In this document: positions 39,701 to 52,381 of the stretch, in pieces | Position numbering within the stretch: the first letter of the stretch is position 1 | Layout of the letters: each line of letters begins with the position of its first letter | Assembly (NCBI RefSeq): GCF_964204645.1 | Contig: NC_134029.1 | Coordinates: 22,152,450 to 22,216,449 of the forward strand | Source of the DNA: Tubulanus polymorphus | Lineage: Eukaryota > Nemertea > Palaeonemertea > Tubulaniformes > Tubulanidae | DNA length: 64,000 bases | Reading direction: 5' to 3' | Made by a program: the position numbers and the translations under genes | Notes under the pieces: generated by a model | What the model was told of the DNA's origin: nothing | The model's database searches: none | What the model saw: the letters and a program-made list of their open reading frames with translations, nothing else

Positions 39701-40641
39701 AAAACTTATCTTATTAATGAGCATTTTATTCAATTATCATTCTTATTATGTAACATAATGATAATTATGTTAGATAATAATTATTATTTAATGCTCTTAA
39801 ACGCGGTACAGAGAATAAGATGATAACGATCGATCATAATCAATCAACGTAATAAACGCTGTTTTCAGGATCGTTCATCGGATATTGAAGCGATTGAAAC
39901 GAAACGCCGGCGGAACGATGAGGCGTCCACTTCAATATCATCTACTCCAGGTATGAGTCGTTCGTACGAAATGAGACATAGAAATTTGACATTATTTTCA
40001 TTACGCCGATTCGTTCTGGTTTTCGTTGACAGGTGGAAGGTCGAGTAAAACGAATGGAGACAATATCAGCGGTACAGAAACACCGCATTCGATACGAGAT
40101 AAAGAACGTAGTCGCGATAAAGCACACGACAGATCGTATTCTGAGAAAAATGAAGACAGAAAGATACACGTTAAAAAGGTATGAATTTAGCATCGCGATG
40201 TTGATAACCGGTTGGAAGTATGTTTCTGACCTTTATACCATCCAACTGGGATATATATCAAGACATAGCAATTTTCATGGTCCATAAAGATCCCGCTGGT
40301 CTCGAGTCTATTGTATTACTGTACAGTCAACCCCTGATATACTACTGCCTACATTTCTGTTCCCAGAAAAAACCTGTTGTTTTATCGGGGGTTGACTGTA
40401 AATGCAGATGGTTAATCTACGTATCTCCTGTTACCGGTAGTAAAAGACGTTTTTCATTTTTTCAGGAACCAAAAGATCACGAATCGCCTCGAGACAAAGA
40501 AAGGAAAGATAAACAGTATCCTTTTTCGAAAGCGAAGCCTTATTCGAAAGTTCCATTTCCTTCTCCCTGATCGTGTCATCGATAAATTTCCTTAACTCTG
40601 TCGCTAGCGGATCGACAAGTGCCAAGAAATCGAAGAAATGA
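27781..40641 (+). CDS. THOC2: THO complex subunit 2, 5'-partial, 30 exons
   Basis: Scaffold of the nuclear THO/TREX complex that couples transcription and splicing to mRNA export. Exons: 27781-27939, 30910-31082, 31410-31608, 31721-31884, 32175-32276, 32368-32452, 32537-32630, 32712-32792, 32894-32990, 33399-33516, 33605-33784, 34313-34477, 34553-34618, 35041-35135, 35220-35346, 35681-35822, 36131-36291, 36744-36872, 37052-37249, 37720-38014, 38098-38254, 38380-38537, 38623-38901, 39035-39066, 39197-39232, 39404-39463, 39869-39950, 40033-40178, 40466-40515, 40608-40641. Phases close throughout, giving 1287 residues matching human THOC2 from about residue 285 to the end. Conserved blocks include [54 protein letters not shown] and LERRV. 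From exon 20 the tail is Lys/Glu/Ser/Arg-rich with low complexity, as in human. Exon 29 may instead read through to a TGA at 40,570. N-terminal exons are missing. Confidence 0.95.
28058..28255. mobile_element. Diverged member of the GGGAAATT-type intronic repeat family
   Basis: Lies in the first recognised THOC2 intron. Starts TGTCCACCCGGATGGCCGC and ends AGTGGCCATCCTGTC, an inverted pair. The middle has CCTGGAAAGTCCGG and GGGAAATTTGTTGAG. Confidence 0.5.
28555..28895. mobile_element. Diverged AGCCGCGATCGC-family element in THOC2 intron
   Basis: Shares CACCCAGTTGCTACTAATG, GTGAGGGGAGTCACTTCC and ACCAGTGCAAAAAATTGGC with the other long copies, and ends near CAAAAACGCTTATGTAATC, a decayed family end. 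Confidence 0.4.
28911..29237. mobile_element. MITE-like element with 11-bp perfect inverted ends
   Basis: ATGGTTCCCAC (28,911-28,921) and GTGGGAACCAT (29,227-29,237) are perfect inverted repeats bounding 327 bp rich in GGGAAATT and GGGAATTT motifs. It lies in a THOC2 intron and has no coding frame. A target-site duplication is not obvious. Confidence 0.6.
32997..33090. repeat. Tandem repeat with TACATGTGTATTATTAT
   Basis: Five to six copies of TACATGTGTATTATTAT(TG), some with the extra TTG, in a THOC2 intron. Confidence 0.85.
33844..34267. mobile_element. pogo/Tigger-like MITE in THOC2 intron
   Basis: The left end TACTGTCAACCTCGGTTAA and a right end TTAACCGAGGTCGTAC are inverted, with several TTAATTCGTAT-type repeats inside. 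The CAGTCAACCTCGGTTAA style of end is typical of Tc1/mariner-pogo elements. No transposase is present. Confidence 0.55.
34783..35012. mobile_element. MITE-like element, GGTGGCCACT ends, in THOC2 intron
   Basis: GGGTGGCCACT at the left and AGTGGCCACT at the right form inverted ends around about 230 bp carrying AAAACCTGG, GGGAAAACTCGGGG and ATTGACCAT. Similar copies occur at 35,385-35,590 (next intron) and 43,413-43,606 (IDH3A). Confidence 0.65.
35385..35590. mobile_element. Second GGTGGCCACT-family copy in THOC2
   Basis: Shares AATCAGGGAAAACTCTGACA, TTGTAAAAAACCTGG, ATTTTTGACCAT and the ending GTGACCACCCTG with the element at 34,783. It begins about 40 bp past the donor of the exon at 35,220-35,346. 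Confidence 0.55.
36385..36672. mobile_element. Intronic repeat, ACTCCTTGAAAACTCC family, copy 1
   Basis: Shares AAACTCCTTCAA, GCAAAATGTC, TCAAAATTTGAAATTTT and the right end CAGGAATGACTGATCTGTAG GGACCCTG with a copy at 48,822-49,235. The right end inverts to CAGGGTCCCT, resembling the left end of the second copy. Confidence 0.55.
37291..37427. mobile_element. Foldback element, 137 bp, in THOC2 intron
   Basis: GGTTAACTAGATTTATTT (37,319-37,336) is perfectly inverted at 37,391-37,408, and the outer TAAACGT is inverted as ACGTTTA at 37,421-37,427. The loop carries GCTTCATCAG, so the minus strand reads CTGATGAAGC. Confidence 0.6.
40322..40400. mobile_element. 79-bp pogo-like micro-MITE in THOC2 intron
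   Basis: TACAGTCAACCCC and GGGGTTGACTGTA are near-perfect inverted ends with TA at both outer edges, as expected for Tc1/mariner-pogo target sites. Only about 50 bp lie between. Confidence 0.75.
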
Positions 40642-40698
40642 TGAAAGCTTTCTGGTTTTAAAGTCTTAGAATTGTGTACATACATAGATTGATAAACG

Positions 40699-40704
40699 AA
40701 TAAA
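40699..40704 (+). terminator. Poly(A) signal AATAAA, THOC2
   Basis: First AATAAA after the THOC2 stop codon. Confidence 0.6.
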
Positions 40705-40899
40705 TAGAACTCTTTGTAAACATCCAGGTCACTATAAAACTGCTGTGTTGAATGATAAAGATGCAGTAATTTATCGTAATGTATACCGAATCTGTACATA
40801 TTTATTGTTGCCATATATTTTCTGGGTCGGATGATTATTTAATATTCTCTTGTTTTAATGGTAATTGGCATACTGATACCTTCTCTTTGTATATGTATG

Positions 40900-41038
<139 letters not shown>

Positions 41039-42159
41039 GTATATATTTTTAAGGGTCAAAACATTAATTTTCTCCTTTTGATATTTCTGAGAAATTTTCG
41101 TACGGCGTATATGAAAACTGTACCGAGTCCTGCTCAAGTCGACAATTTTGAATTTATTTGTAAAGAATCATTTAGGAGGACATTTTCTGCCAATTGTATG
41201 TTGAATGTATAACATATTGCTTATTCAAGATTCAAGATTTAGGTCATAATATCGTAAATTCTAAATAGCTTTTAGAATCTCAAATCAAAGTGTGACCTTA
41301 AGCGACTTAAACATTTAAAGGTTGAGTTTATTTAGTCCTAAACAGGAACTTGATGTAATTCTAGCCTTTTGTATAATTAGTCCATTAATTTTAACACGTT
41401 TTAATAGTAGTTTTTACGAGGAACATTTGACCGTCAGAACAAATCAGAAATCTACATGATGTGTTTGTATAGAATTTGGTATTTTTGTATTATCGATAAT
41501 AATTTTGTTGGGGAAATGTAGGCAAAGTAAAGGACTTGGATTACATTGTTTTTGAAATGCAAGGAATTGCAGAATCCGATGTAGATATCGTTACTGAGAT
41601 AACGTTGTTTGCTGTTAGTGTAAATCATGAAGGAAATTATGATGGATTGTTCAATGTGATGATTCTAGTTTGAATGAGAATTTTTTTGAAATTTCCTGAC
41701 AAACCCGGCCACTGGGGGTAAACTGTAACTGAATGATAAATCATAAACTGCATTTATTTGTATTTTGAATGCAGAGGAAATCACCTGTAATAGATGTGTT
41801 GGAATAAAAAGAGCATTTTTATTTAAAAAAAAATCTTGAAGTTCCTGTTTTTACTTATCAGGTTTCAATCAAAGGTCCCCAGGATTTGTCAGGGAATCGA
41901 ATTGCGTTTGGTCATTCATTCGGTCATGCATATTTTAATGCCGGAAACTGCCGCACTGGTTTGCCCAATAATAGTACGTAAGGCGGAGTGAACTTGAACT
42001 TGAACTTATATTTATTGCGCCGTATATAACATTTATACATAGGATAAGACATGCAATAAATTTACAGGACAAAACATTAAAGAATTGTGTGTGGTTTCTG
42101 GAAGTTCAAGTCAAGGTCTCACTTTGAAAGCGGCCTGAACTACCAAAGACTACGGTCAA

Positions 42160-42185
42160 CCTACGAGCAGTTAATTGCTCGTAGG
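42160..42185. other. Perfect 10-bp hairpin upstream of IDH3A
   Basis: CCTACGAGCA, loop GTTAAT, TGCTCGTAGG, flanked on both sides by GTCAAC. It lies about 230 bp before the IDH3A start. Function unknown. Confidence 0.7.
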
Positions 42186-42415
42186 GTCAACTAAAATAAA
42201 TGCAAAAGCCTTATAAAATCCCATCATTATGTCGCATATAAATACATGACCCAAACAGCGAAATTTCGTGACTCGGCAAAAGAAAAAAATGATTTTCGAA
42301 TTTTCACCATTCCGAATAAACGCACGAATCATTGCTCCGGCCCGCGTTGTATACCAGGTACCGCCTAGTGCTGCCACCAGTCGGGGATATCCTTCCTTGA
42401 CGTCATTCAGCAAAA

Positions 42416-45439
<3,024 letters not shown>

Positions 45440-46265
45440 ATTTAGACCGTCGTAGTTTTAGTTAGAACGTATTATTAACTCATCAACACGTGAATCAAAT
45501 CATCGTGAATATTATACTTATGATTTCCTCCAGTATTACTGTGATACCTAATGTTAGTTACTCCCAAAAATATTTAGTTAATTGAATCGATTAGTCTTCG
45601 GCAGTGTTGATACGGTTAGGATTGTTGTACTAGATGTTGATTAGTTGAATGAACTTTCTTTTGAAATGAACCGAGTACGTAGTACTTATCTGTGTTCAGT
45701 CAGTCATATGTGTATCTTTATAGATATTCCTTTTCAAGGTTCTTCGTGTCCGTTGAAAGTATTTCTGAATTAACGTGTTAATCACAGCTTTCTAATGTTA
45801 ACAACGCATTTCATGTATATTATCAACATTTTGTAAAATATAATTTATGCGTGTAGAAAGGCGGCCTTTAATATCATATTATAGAAATAATTTGCAATTT
45901 TCCATTTACATGTACGACCGCTTTGAAACCGATGGCTTTGCATTATTGATCTCAATGCTGATGAGAGAACGTTTAGGAAACTTCGATCGACAAATTTCTG
46001 AGAATACTAAGGATATGAATATTTTTGGACTAACGTTGCTGTTGTACTCTAGTTAGATGCTCTGTTTTGAATGATAGTTAGTCGTAGGCCTTGTAACAAA
46101 CAGATATACGCTATGTTAATACATCCATCCATGCATTGAAGTCGATTATAATTGTCATTTAATTGCATGCGTATACGCGTCAATATTGTTGATGAAATCA
46201 TTTGTGTAATATGTTTTTATCCTGGTGTAAATTACTATTGTGTTTATTGTTTTGTTACTACTAAA

Positions 46266-46271
46266 AATAAA
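46266..46271 (+). terminator. Poly(A) signal AATAAA, IDH3A
   Basis: AATAAA in AT-rich sequence, about 830 bp after the IDH3A stop. Confidence 0.5.
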
Positions 46272-46505
46272 ATTGAAAATCTCACAAGACAAGTTCTTCA
46301 TTTCTTGCTTTTTTGGCATATTATGGATTTTTCTTAAAAAACCTTTACTTGTCCATATATTTCCAGCATACGCAGCCAGGCCGTTCAAAATCTACATTAC
46401 GCACCTATTAATAATTAAGTCGTAAGCTAACCTATGGAAGGGGCCATAACTCGAATATTTGAAGTCAAACTGCTGCCATGTATTATATAGTTCAATGTAA
46501 AACGT

Positions 46506-46511
46506 TTTATT
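46506..46511 (-). terminator. Poly(A) signal AATAAA, PCLAF
   Basis: TTTATT on the plus strand, 135 bp beyond the PCLAF stop in its direction of transcription. Confidence 0.6.
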
Positions 46512-46645
46512 TGACAAAATGAAATATTAGACAAAAATCTCGGAAACTATAAACATAAGAGCGAAGAATTGACATTTAAATGCATTTATATAGACTTGAG
46601 TAAGTAGCAGGTTTCATTGGCCGACGTACAGTGCAGGGGGCGGGG

Positions 46646-47373
46646 TCAGTCCTCATCGCTGTCGTCAATAATATTGTTTTTAGTAGCTGTTTTTGATGGC
46701 GATGCTGAACTGGATGTTGGAGCTGCATCCGCTGTGGTACTGCTTCCTCCACTACTTTCATCGCTGAAAATAAATCAAATCATTCAGTTCCAATTGAAAG
46801 TTGATTGATTTACATTTATTCATCCATTTATAGACTTACCTATTACTTTTACTACTCGTTGCGCCGGCGTCTGATGTAGTTTTTTCATTTGGCTTCGTAT
46901 TTTCCTTATCGCTTTTTTGAAAGAACATGTCTATCGGTTTTTGCCATTCTGGTGTCGGTCTCGGACAGTAAGGGTTACCTCCGGCGTACTTGCCAGCTTT
47001 GCCTGAAGAAAAAGTGACAACAACACGGTTTTATTCAGATTTAAAAAATGGGGGACGATATTTGAGTTTTTCATTTTTTACCTCCAGGAGAGGACGATTC
47101 TCCGTAACACGACGCAGATGGTGTCGAAAGAGCTTTTCTTGGCGCCTTAGCCGCAACAGCTGAAAAGTAGAGAGAGTTGAGATTTAGTCAAATAATACTA
47201 TAGTTACACGTGATACTCATAGATGGCGCTGTAGTAAATCTAAAAAGAAATTTTTTTCAAAGCTCTTAAATCTACGTTTAGACACGGAATCGATCGGTTC
47301 CAAAGTTTCTAAAGTGAGTATAGTTTAAAGACGAACCTTTTCTGGCACTGTTATCTCCTCTGGTCCGGACCAT
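46646..47373 (-). CDS. PCLAF: PCNA-associated factor (PAF15)
   Basis: Small, largely disordered nuclear partner of the replication clamp PCNA, active in S phase and DNA damage tolerance in vertebrates. Exons (in coding order): 47373-47337, 47159-47082, 47002-46840, 46763-46646, giving 131 residues (human 111). Matches human in order: the N-terminus MVRT..., RKAVAAKAPRKAL (human RKVVAARAPRKVL, containing the Lys15/Lys24 ubiquitination sites; here K12 and K21), KYAGGNPYC.RPTP, the PIP box QKPIDMFF (QxxIxxFF) and a KEN box (SDKEN) just after it. The tail is longer than in vertebrates, Ser/Thr-rich, and ends acidic (IIDDSDED). No globular domain. The start codon sits 119 bp from the TRIP4 start on the opposite strand, so both share a promoter. 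Phases close across all introns. Confidence 0.93.
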
Positions 47374-47492
47374 TGTTTCAGGAATCGAGATTTAATCGCA
47401 GAATATCGCAGCAAATTTCCCGGGAACTCGAGTCTCTTCTCTACCGAAATGCGGCCTGTGGATGTGAAGGTCGTTGAGCTCCAGTCTCAAAG
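47374..47492. promoter_or_regulatory. Bidirectional promoter between PCLAF and TRIP4
   Basis: Only 119 bp separate the two start codons, so the 5' UTRs and both promoters must lie here or extend into the coding region. No TATA box is evident. A 10-bp palindrome TTCCCGGGAA lies at 47,417-47,426; TTTCCCGG is E2F-like, which would suit an S-phase gene, but this is inference. Confidence 0.7.
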
Positions 47493-50400
47493 ATGTCTGC
47501 GCCCATTGTGCAATGGATTTGTTCGGAATTGTCAAATTTAATGCAGTTCGAAGCGACCGAAGATATTGCCAGGTATACTGATCAAATTGACAAAAAATTC
47601 TCAACGGAGTTCTTAATGATGATAGACTTTCAGAAAAAGGTTAAGTCAAGCGGCAGGGCAGAAAAAATCTAATGTAATGAAAAATAGCTTGACCGACCTC
47701 TGTTCAAACTCTCAATTCAGACGACAGGAGATATGCTGAAGTTGCATTTTCTTAAAAAGAATATTTTTTTATTAATTCTGTCTTTCACTTATCTGGCAGA
47801 AAGTAATCATGTTAACTTATGGGTTCCCTGTCATAAAACTGTCTAATGACAATGTGTTACCAAAATAACCGTAGTTCTTGGACTGGTTGACAAAAAATTG
47901 ACAGAATTGCTGACTAAACAATTTTTTGATTGTTAAATTACATCTATCTTCTTTCAGATATATATTAGCTATTGAAAGTAAAGAAGATCTAGAGGAATAT
48001 ATGCTGGAATTATTAGATGGTTCCGAGAAACGAAATACAAAATTCATAAAAGAACTCCTACTGAAATGGCGACCTCCAAATGAAGACGGTTTGAAGGTAA
48101 CTTGAATTACTTTAATTCTTTTGTTGATCTTGGCTATTTTTGATATTCAGATGTTGGCTATTGCTTCGTTATAGGTATATCAGAAGAACGCTGATGAGGA
48201 GTGTTACATCAAAGCTCAGGGAACGACGAAATCAAAAAAGAAGAAATGGAAAACAAAAGCAATCGACCACAATCAGAGCAATGAAATCAATGGAATTGAA
48301 AATTCACAGGTTTGAAAGTTAATTTTCAGTCGGAACTTATTCAATGATTGTCTTCAACCGAATAACAGTACGTACAATATCGAGAGAGTTTTATATGTTT
48401 ACAGCCGGCAGATATAAGTGAAAAGGCTGAGTCGATGAATTTAGATAATTCAACTGCTAGTCATAGTAAAAAGAAGAATAAGTTTGTGTCGTTGTATAGC
48501 AACGAAGGCCAGGCTAAGACAATCATTAAACTGCCAGGTAGGTGTGCGCAGGAGCTTTACTTTCACTGTCCTAACAAAGAGAAAAACAATTTTAGAATTG
48601 TTTAAATGATTATTGTAGGTCGACATGGTTGCGAATGTCAAGCGTCTAAACATGCTCTGATTAGTAATTGTTTGAGATGTGGTCGCGTTGTCTGTGAACA
48701 AGAGGGATCAGGACCTTGTCTTTACTGTGGAAATCTTGTAAGTGTTCGAGCTTTCGATGATAACAGACATGGACCAGTAATAGATTCATAGTCGCCTATC
48801 GATGTTGCTGATTCACGTACCTTGATAGCGTCCCTCAGCGATTCCTAGATTTCTCAAAAGCTCCTTCTTAACAGAGAATACTTTTAAATGTGCTTGAAAC
48901 TCCCTATAATTTTAGCAAAATGTCCAATAATCCTTTAAGGACTCCTTCAACTGAGAAATAGGCTATAAGAAATGTTTAGTTGTGCATGGTAGACTATGCT
49001 TAAGCATTTGGGACCAGGATTTTTTCTTTACTGAATTTGGCAGTTACTGAATTAGAGTAGTGTTGTAAAGAATAATGATTGCTTACAAAAACACCGGTTT
49101 ACCAAGATAAACTACTGATTCAGAAGGAGTCTACAGTAAATGAGATTTGAAAGTGACGCGGACACTTCTTCAAAATTTGAAATTTTCCCCTTTAAAACTC
49201 CTTAGATCCAGAAATGACTGATCTTGAGGGACCCTGCTTGAAAATATCTCTACGAAATATCTATCTTTCACAGGTCTGTACTCGAGAAGAACAAGAAATT
49301 CTGTCGCGTGGTTCGAAGAAAAGTGAGCGCCTTCGTCAGCAGTTGATGAAGTTACACAAGGTTGAGAACGGCGACAGCGGAGATCTACCACATCAAGCTT
49401 CCAGAATAAACGATGGCCTACAAAAAGCTGTAGAACATAAAGAGAAATTATTGGAATACGACAAATCATGGTATGTTGATGAAATTCGTAAGAAATGCAA
49501 TTGACTGGGTTTGTCGATTCACAGTTTAAATTATGGCTTGTGATTTTTATTCAGCAGCTTGTTAGGCCCTATATTATGAAATATAGGCTTATAGCTGCCA
49601 AAATGATCTTTTTGCAGGCTACTGCAGAAAACTTCTTCACCCAGCTACATACTAACTTCAATCATTGTTCCTGAAGATGACTATAGAATAATATTAGGAT
49701 AAAGTCAAAACGTTGAATGAAATATTAGCTCAAGAAATCCTTCCATTTGTATTGTGGGATTTTATCATATGTTTCTCCTCTCTCTCTTTCTCTAACTCTA
49801 ATATAAGCCTTCAGCTGCTGTTTAAACAACATATCTATTAATGGCTCGCAAGTAACTGGCAGCTGGGTAAATAATAGTCACTTCAACAACTTATTCTTCG
49901 TTTTTGTGGTTTTTCCAAAAGTATTTTAAGGGTAACCTCTCACCGGGTATGTTGATATCTATCTCCTCAGTGCCCGAAGAACACAAGTGATCGACGACGA
50001 ATCGGACTATTTCGCGACGGAGGGAAACTCGTGGCTGACGACGGAAGAACGTTCGAAGTTAAAATCGCGCGAAGCCGAATTACGCCAACAGCGACATGGC
50101 TCGCGACTCGATCGTAAAATCACGTTCGACTTTGCCGGCAGACGGATTATCGACGCCGAAATGGAAAGCGTCGTTAACATGTACGATCGACACGATAAAA
50201 TCGTACAAGAAGTTCACTACGGCGGCGCGAAGACTAAATCAGTCGATGACGACACGCCGAAGCTTGATCTAAGTGAATTTTCCGATCTTGTCAATCCGGT
50301 TTTATCATACACGAAGCAATCGGCTCCTAAGGTAATTGTTCGCTTATTGGTTGTGAAGTGAGAAGATTAATGAGATTTAGGTTTTGGAGCAGCTTTCACA

Positions 50401-51871
50401 AATCAATGTTCAAATTAAAATCTGCGCTCGTTATGCATTCATTTCCTCCTGCATAGAAAGTAACAATGCTGTTATTGCTGTACCTTTGACCTCTCTTGCA
50501 CCTTTCACAGTGAGCTTAGAATTAGGCTGTGCACATCGCGTATTAGGTTAGGTCTCAGCCTCTGTGTTAAAAAGTCTGCATTGGCTACCCATGGATGAGA
50601 CACAGTATTGATTATTAGTTCCTCTTGTAGGGGTTTTATTACTTGCGTGGGAATACTTTGGGCTGTCTTGGACAGATCTTGTTGTGTTGAAAAAAATAAG
50701 TCCCCAGGAAACACTCGGTCTTCGTTATCTCATGACAGCGCTCTAGAAGAGAAATCCGTAATTATTGTCATTATTGGATATCTATTTTCAGTATGTGCCG
50801 CCGGAGCAGAGATACAGTACTAAAGTTTCGAATCACTCGGAGGTAAAATCTAAAACGTTGAGATTACAGGATAAAGAATTACAGGAAATGGCAGATGATG
50901 GTGTTTGCCTCAGTATGCATCAACCGTGGGCATCGCTACTCATCGCTGGAATTAAGAAGTGAGCAGTTTTCAATGACAAGGAATATTCAGTATTCTTTCA
51001 AATTTAGAGGATATTTGAAATCTATTTACTCTTGTCACAGTCTAGTCTATGTATTGAAGATCTACAACAAACATCAGTTATAGAGACATTTCGGGTAGCT
51101 TCTACCCATCTCCAGAGATTAGATTTCACAATTTTACATTTTTGAAATAATCTCTGAAATGCATTCTACCTGAAACATTAGCATAGTTACTGTAACTTCA
51201 TTATTATTGATCTGCTGTTTATATTTGAAATATTTGTTTTCGCATTCACAGACATGAAGGTCGTACGTGGTACTCAGCTCACAGGGGACGTCTGTACATA
51301 GCTGCTACTGCTAAAACACCAACACAAGAAGAAATCGACGAACTGGAAGAATTTTATAGGCAATTTTACAAGAGTCAGTTGAAAAGTTTATCGTTATTTC
51401 GAATTAATTCAAGTTGGTTTATATGGGAAATTTAATCGAGATTTATTTATCGTTTCAGAACCAAGATTAAGGTTTCCTGAACACTACCCGGTCGGGTGTT
51501 TATTAGGTTGCGTCGACGTTACCGATTGTTTAGCTCAAGACGAGTATCGAAAACAGGTCAGTAATCCTGCCCGGTTTCTAGATCAGTTATTCTGTTCAAA
51601 TAATAATCATTGCGGTATTCGTATTCAACAGTTTCCTGGCGGTGAATCGTCATCTCCGTTTGTATTTATTGGTCAAAATCCACAAGAATTACTCGTTAAA
51701 TTCCCCATCAAAGGAAAACATAAGATATGTAAGTATTTTCCTAATAATATTCCTCATAAGTCATCAGTGCCTTCATTCACGCGTCGAATATGTTCCATTC
51801 TAGATAATTTAGAAGGTCACATTCATCAGGCTGCCAAGAAAGGTTTACGACGAGTTGATTGCGACGTATGA
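47493..51871 (+). CDS. TRIP4: Activating signal cointegrator 1 (ASC-1)
   Basis: Subunit of the ASC-1 complex, a transcription coactivator that also acts in rescue of stalled ribosomes. Exons: 47493-47572, 47958-48096, 48175-48309, 48405-48537, 48619-48737, 49274-49470, 49971-50331, 50792-50958, 51252-51373, 51459-51556, 51632-51728, 51804-51871. Total 571 residues (human 581). N-terminal helical region (1-115, with ILAIESKEDLEEY matching human VLSIESAEEI), Lys-rich linker, C2HC5 zinc finger at about 165-205 (HGCEC, CLRCGRVVCEQEGSGPC, CGNLVC), the block RRTQVIDDESDYFA (about 270-285), and a C-terminal ASCH domain from about 425 (CLSMHQPWASLL, GRTWYS.HRGRL.IAATAK, GCLLGCVDV.DCL, FVFI.QNPQEL). 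All cysteines of the finger are kept. Convergent with SARDH. Confidence 0.96.
48822..49235. mobile_element. Intronic repeat, ACTCCTTGAAAACTCC family, copy 2
   Basis: In the TRIP4 intron between 48,737 and 49,274. Matches the THOC2 intron copy at 36,385-36,672: TTTTAGCAAAATGTC, AAGGACTCCTTCAACT, TCAAAATTTGAAATTTTCC and GAAATGACTGATCTTGAGGG. The left GCGTCCCTCAG and right GAGGGACCCTG are inverted ends. The middle carries extra sequence. Confidence 0.6.
49671..49712 (+). other. Hammerhead-like stem motif in TRIP4 intron
   Basis: CTGAAGA, then TGACT...AGTCA stem arms about 20 bases apart, then AAACGTTG. It has the same order as the motif at 8161-8200, with a weaker stem and a changed core. Confidence 0.3.
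51088..51115 (-). other. Hammerhead-like stem motif in TRIP4 intron
   Basis: On the minus strand CTGGAGA is followed by T, a 6-bp stem GGGTAG/CTACCC with an AAG loop, then GAAATG. Same spacing as at 8161-8200, including the extra T before the stem. Confidence 0.35.
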
Positions 51872-52375
51872 TAGTTTAGATAGATATTATTAGGTAGAAT
51901 GTCGGTTTTATGCTGGGCATCGACTGACTTATCAACTGCTCTGTGTGTTCAGTGAGATATATAGCAAGTATGTGAAATTAGGCTAAAAAAAAATTATACC
52001 TTCTTTCTCCTAATCGGCCAGTTCATTTTGAAAACAGCAATAGAATTTGTAATCAGTTCATTTCTACAGCTGTTATGGTTAGCTTGATCATGGTTGTTAT
52101 GTACAGGCAGCCGGTTAACTTTTGAACTCACCAGAAATGAGAAACAAGGTATCAATTTTTTAGCCCTAGATATCAAATTAACGGGTTGAGGATCAACTTC
52201 AAAAATCATTCATCTTGACAAACCCCATTAGTGGTTTTGTTTGCATAATATATATTGTTTTTACTTAATTCACTCAATGGGGAATGGGATAGAATTGTCA
52301 TAATTTGGATTAAGGGTTTGTCATGTCGGGTCAATAGAATGCTTGTGATGCTGTTATGTATTTAAAAAGTCTATG

Positions 52376-52381
52376 AATAAA
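52376..52381 (+). terminator. Poly(A) signal AATAAA, TRIP4
   Basis: AATAAA about 505 bp past the TRIP4 stop; no stronger candidate nearer. Confidence 0.45.

Larger units (their letters stand above)
45440..46645. other. Convergent 3' ends of IDH3A and PCLAF
   Basis: The IDH3A 3' UTR runs right to an AATAAA at 46,266-46,271; the PCLAF 3' UTR runs left to an AATAAA on the minus strand at 46,511-46,506. About 235 bp separate the signals. Short open frames here show no family resemblance. Confidence 0.6.

Noticed and set aside
40431-40814. 127-codon minus-strand frame over the THOC2 3' end
   Set aside because: Overlaps THOC2 final exons and UTR, no family resemblance, no splice or promoter support.
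47392-47604. Minus-strand frame across the TRIP4 start as an extended PCLAF N-terminus
   Set aside because: PCLAF begins MVRT as in its family at 47,373; the frame overlaps the promoter and is antisense to TRIP4.
49441-49503. TRIP4 read-through ending at a TGA after 49,470
   Set aside because: Splicing at ATCATG|GTATGT to 49,971 restores the conserved RRTQVIDDESDYF block in phase.
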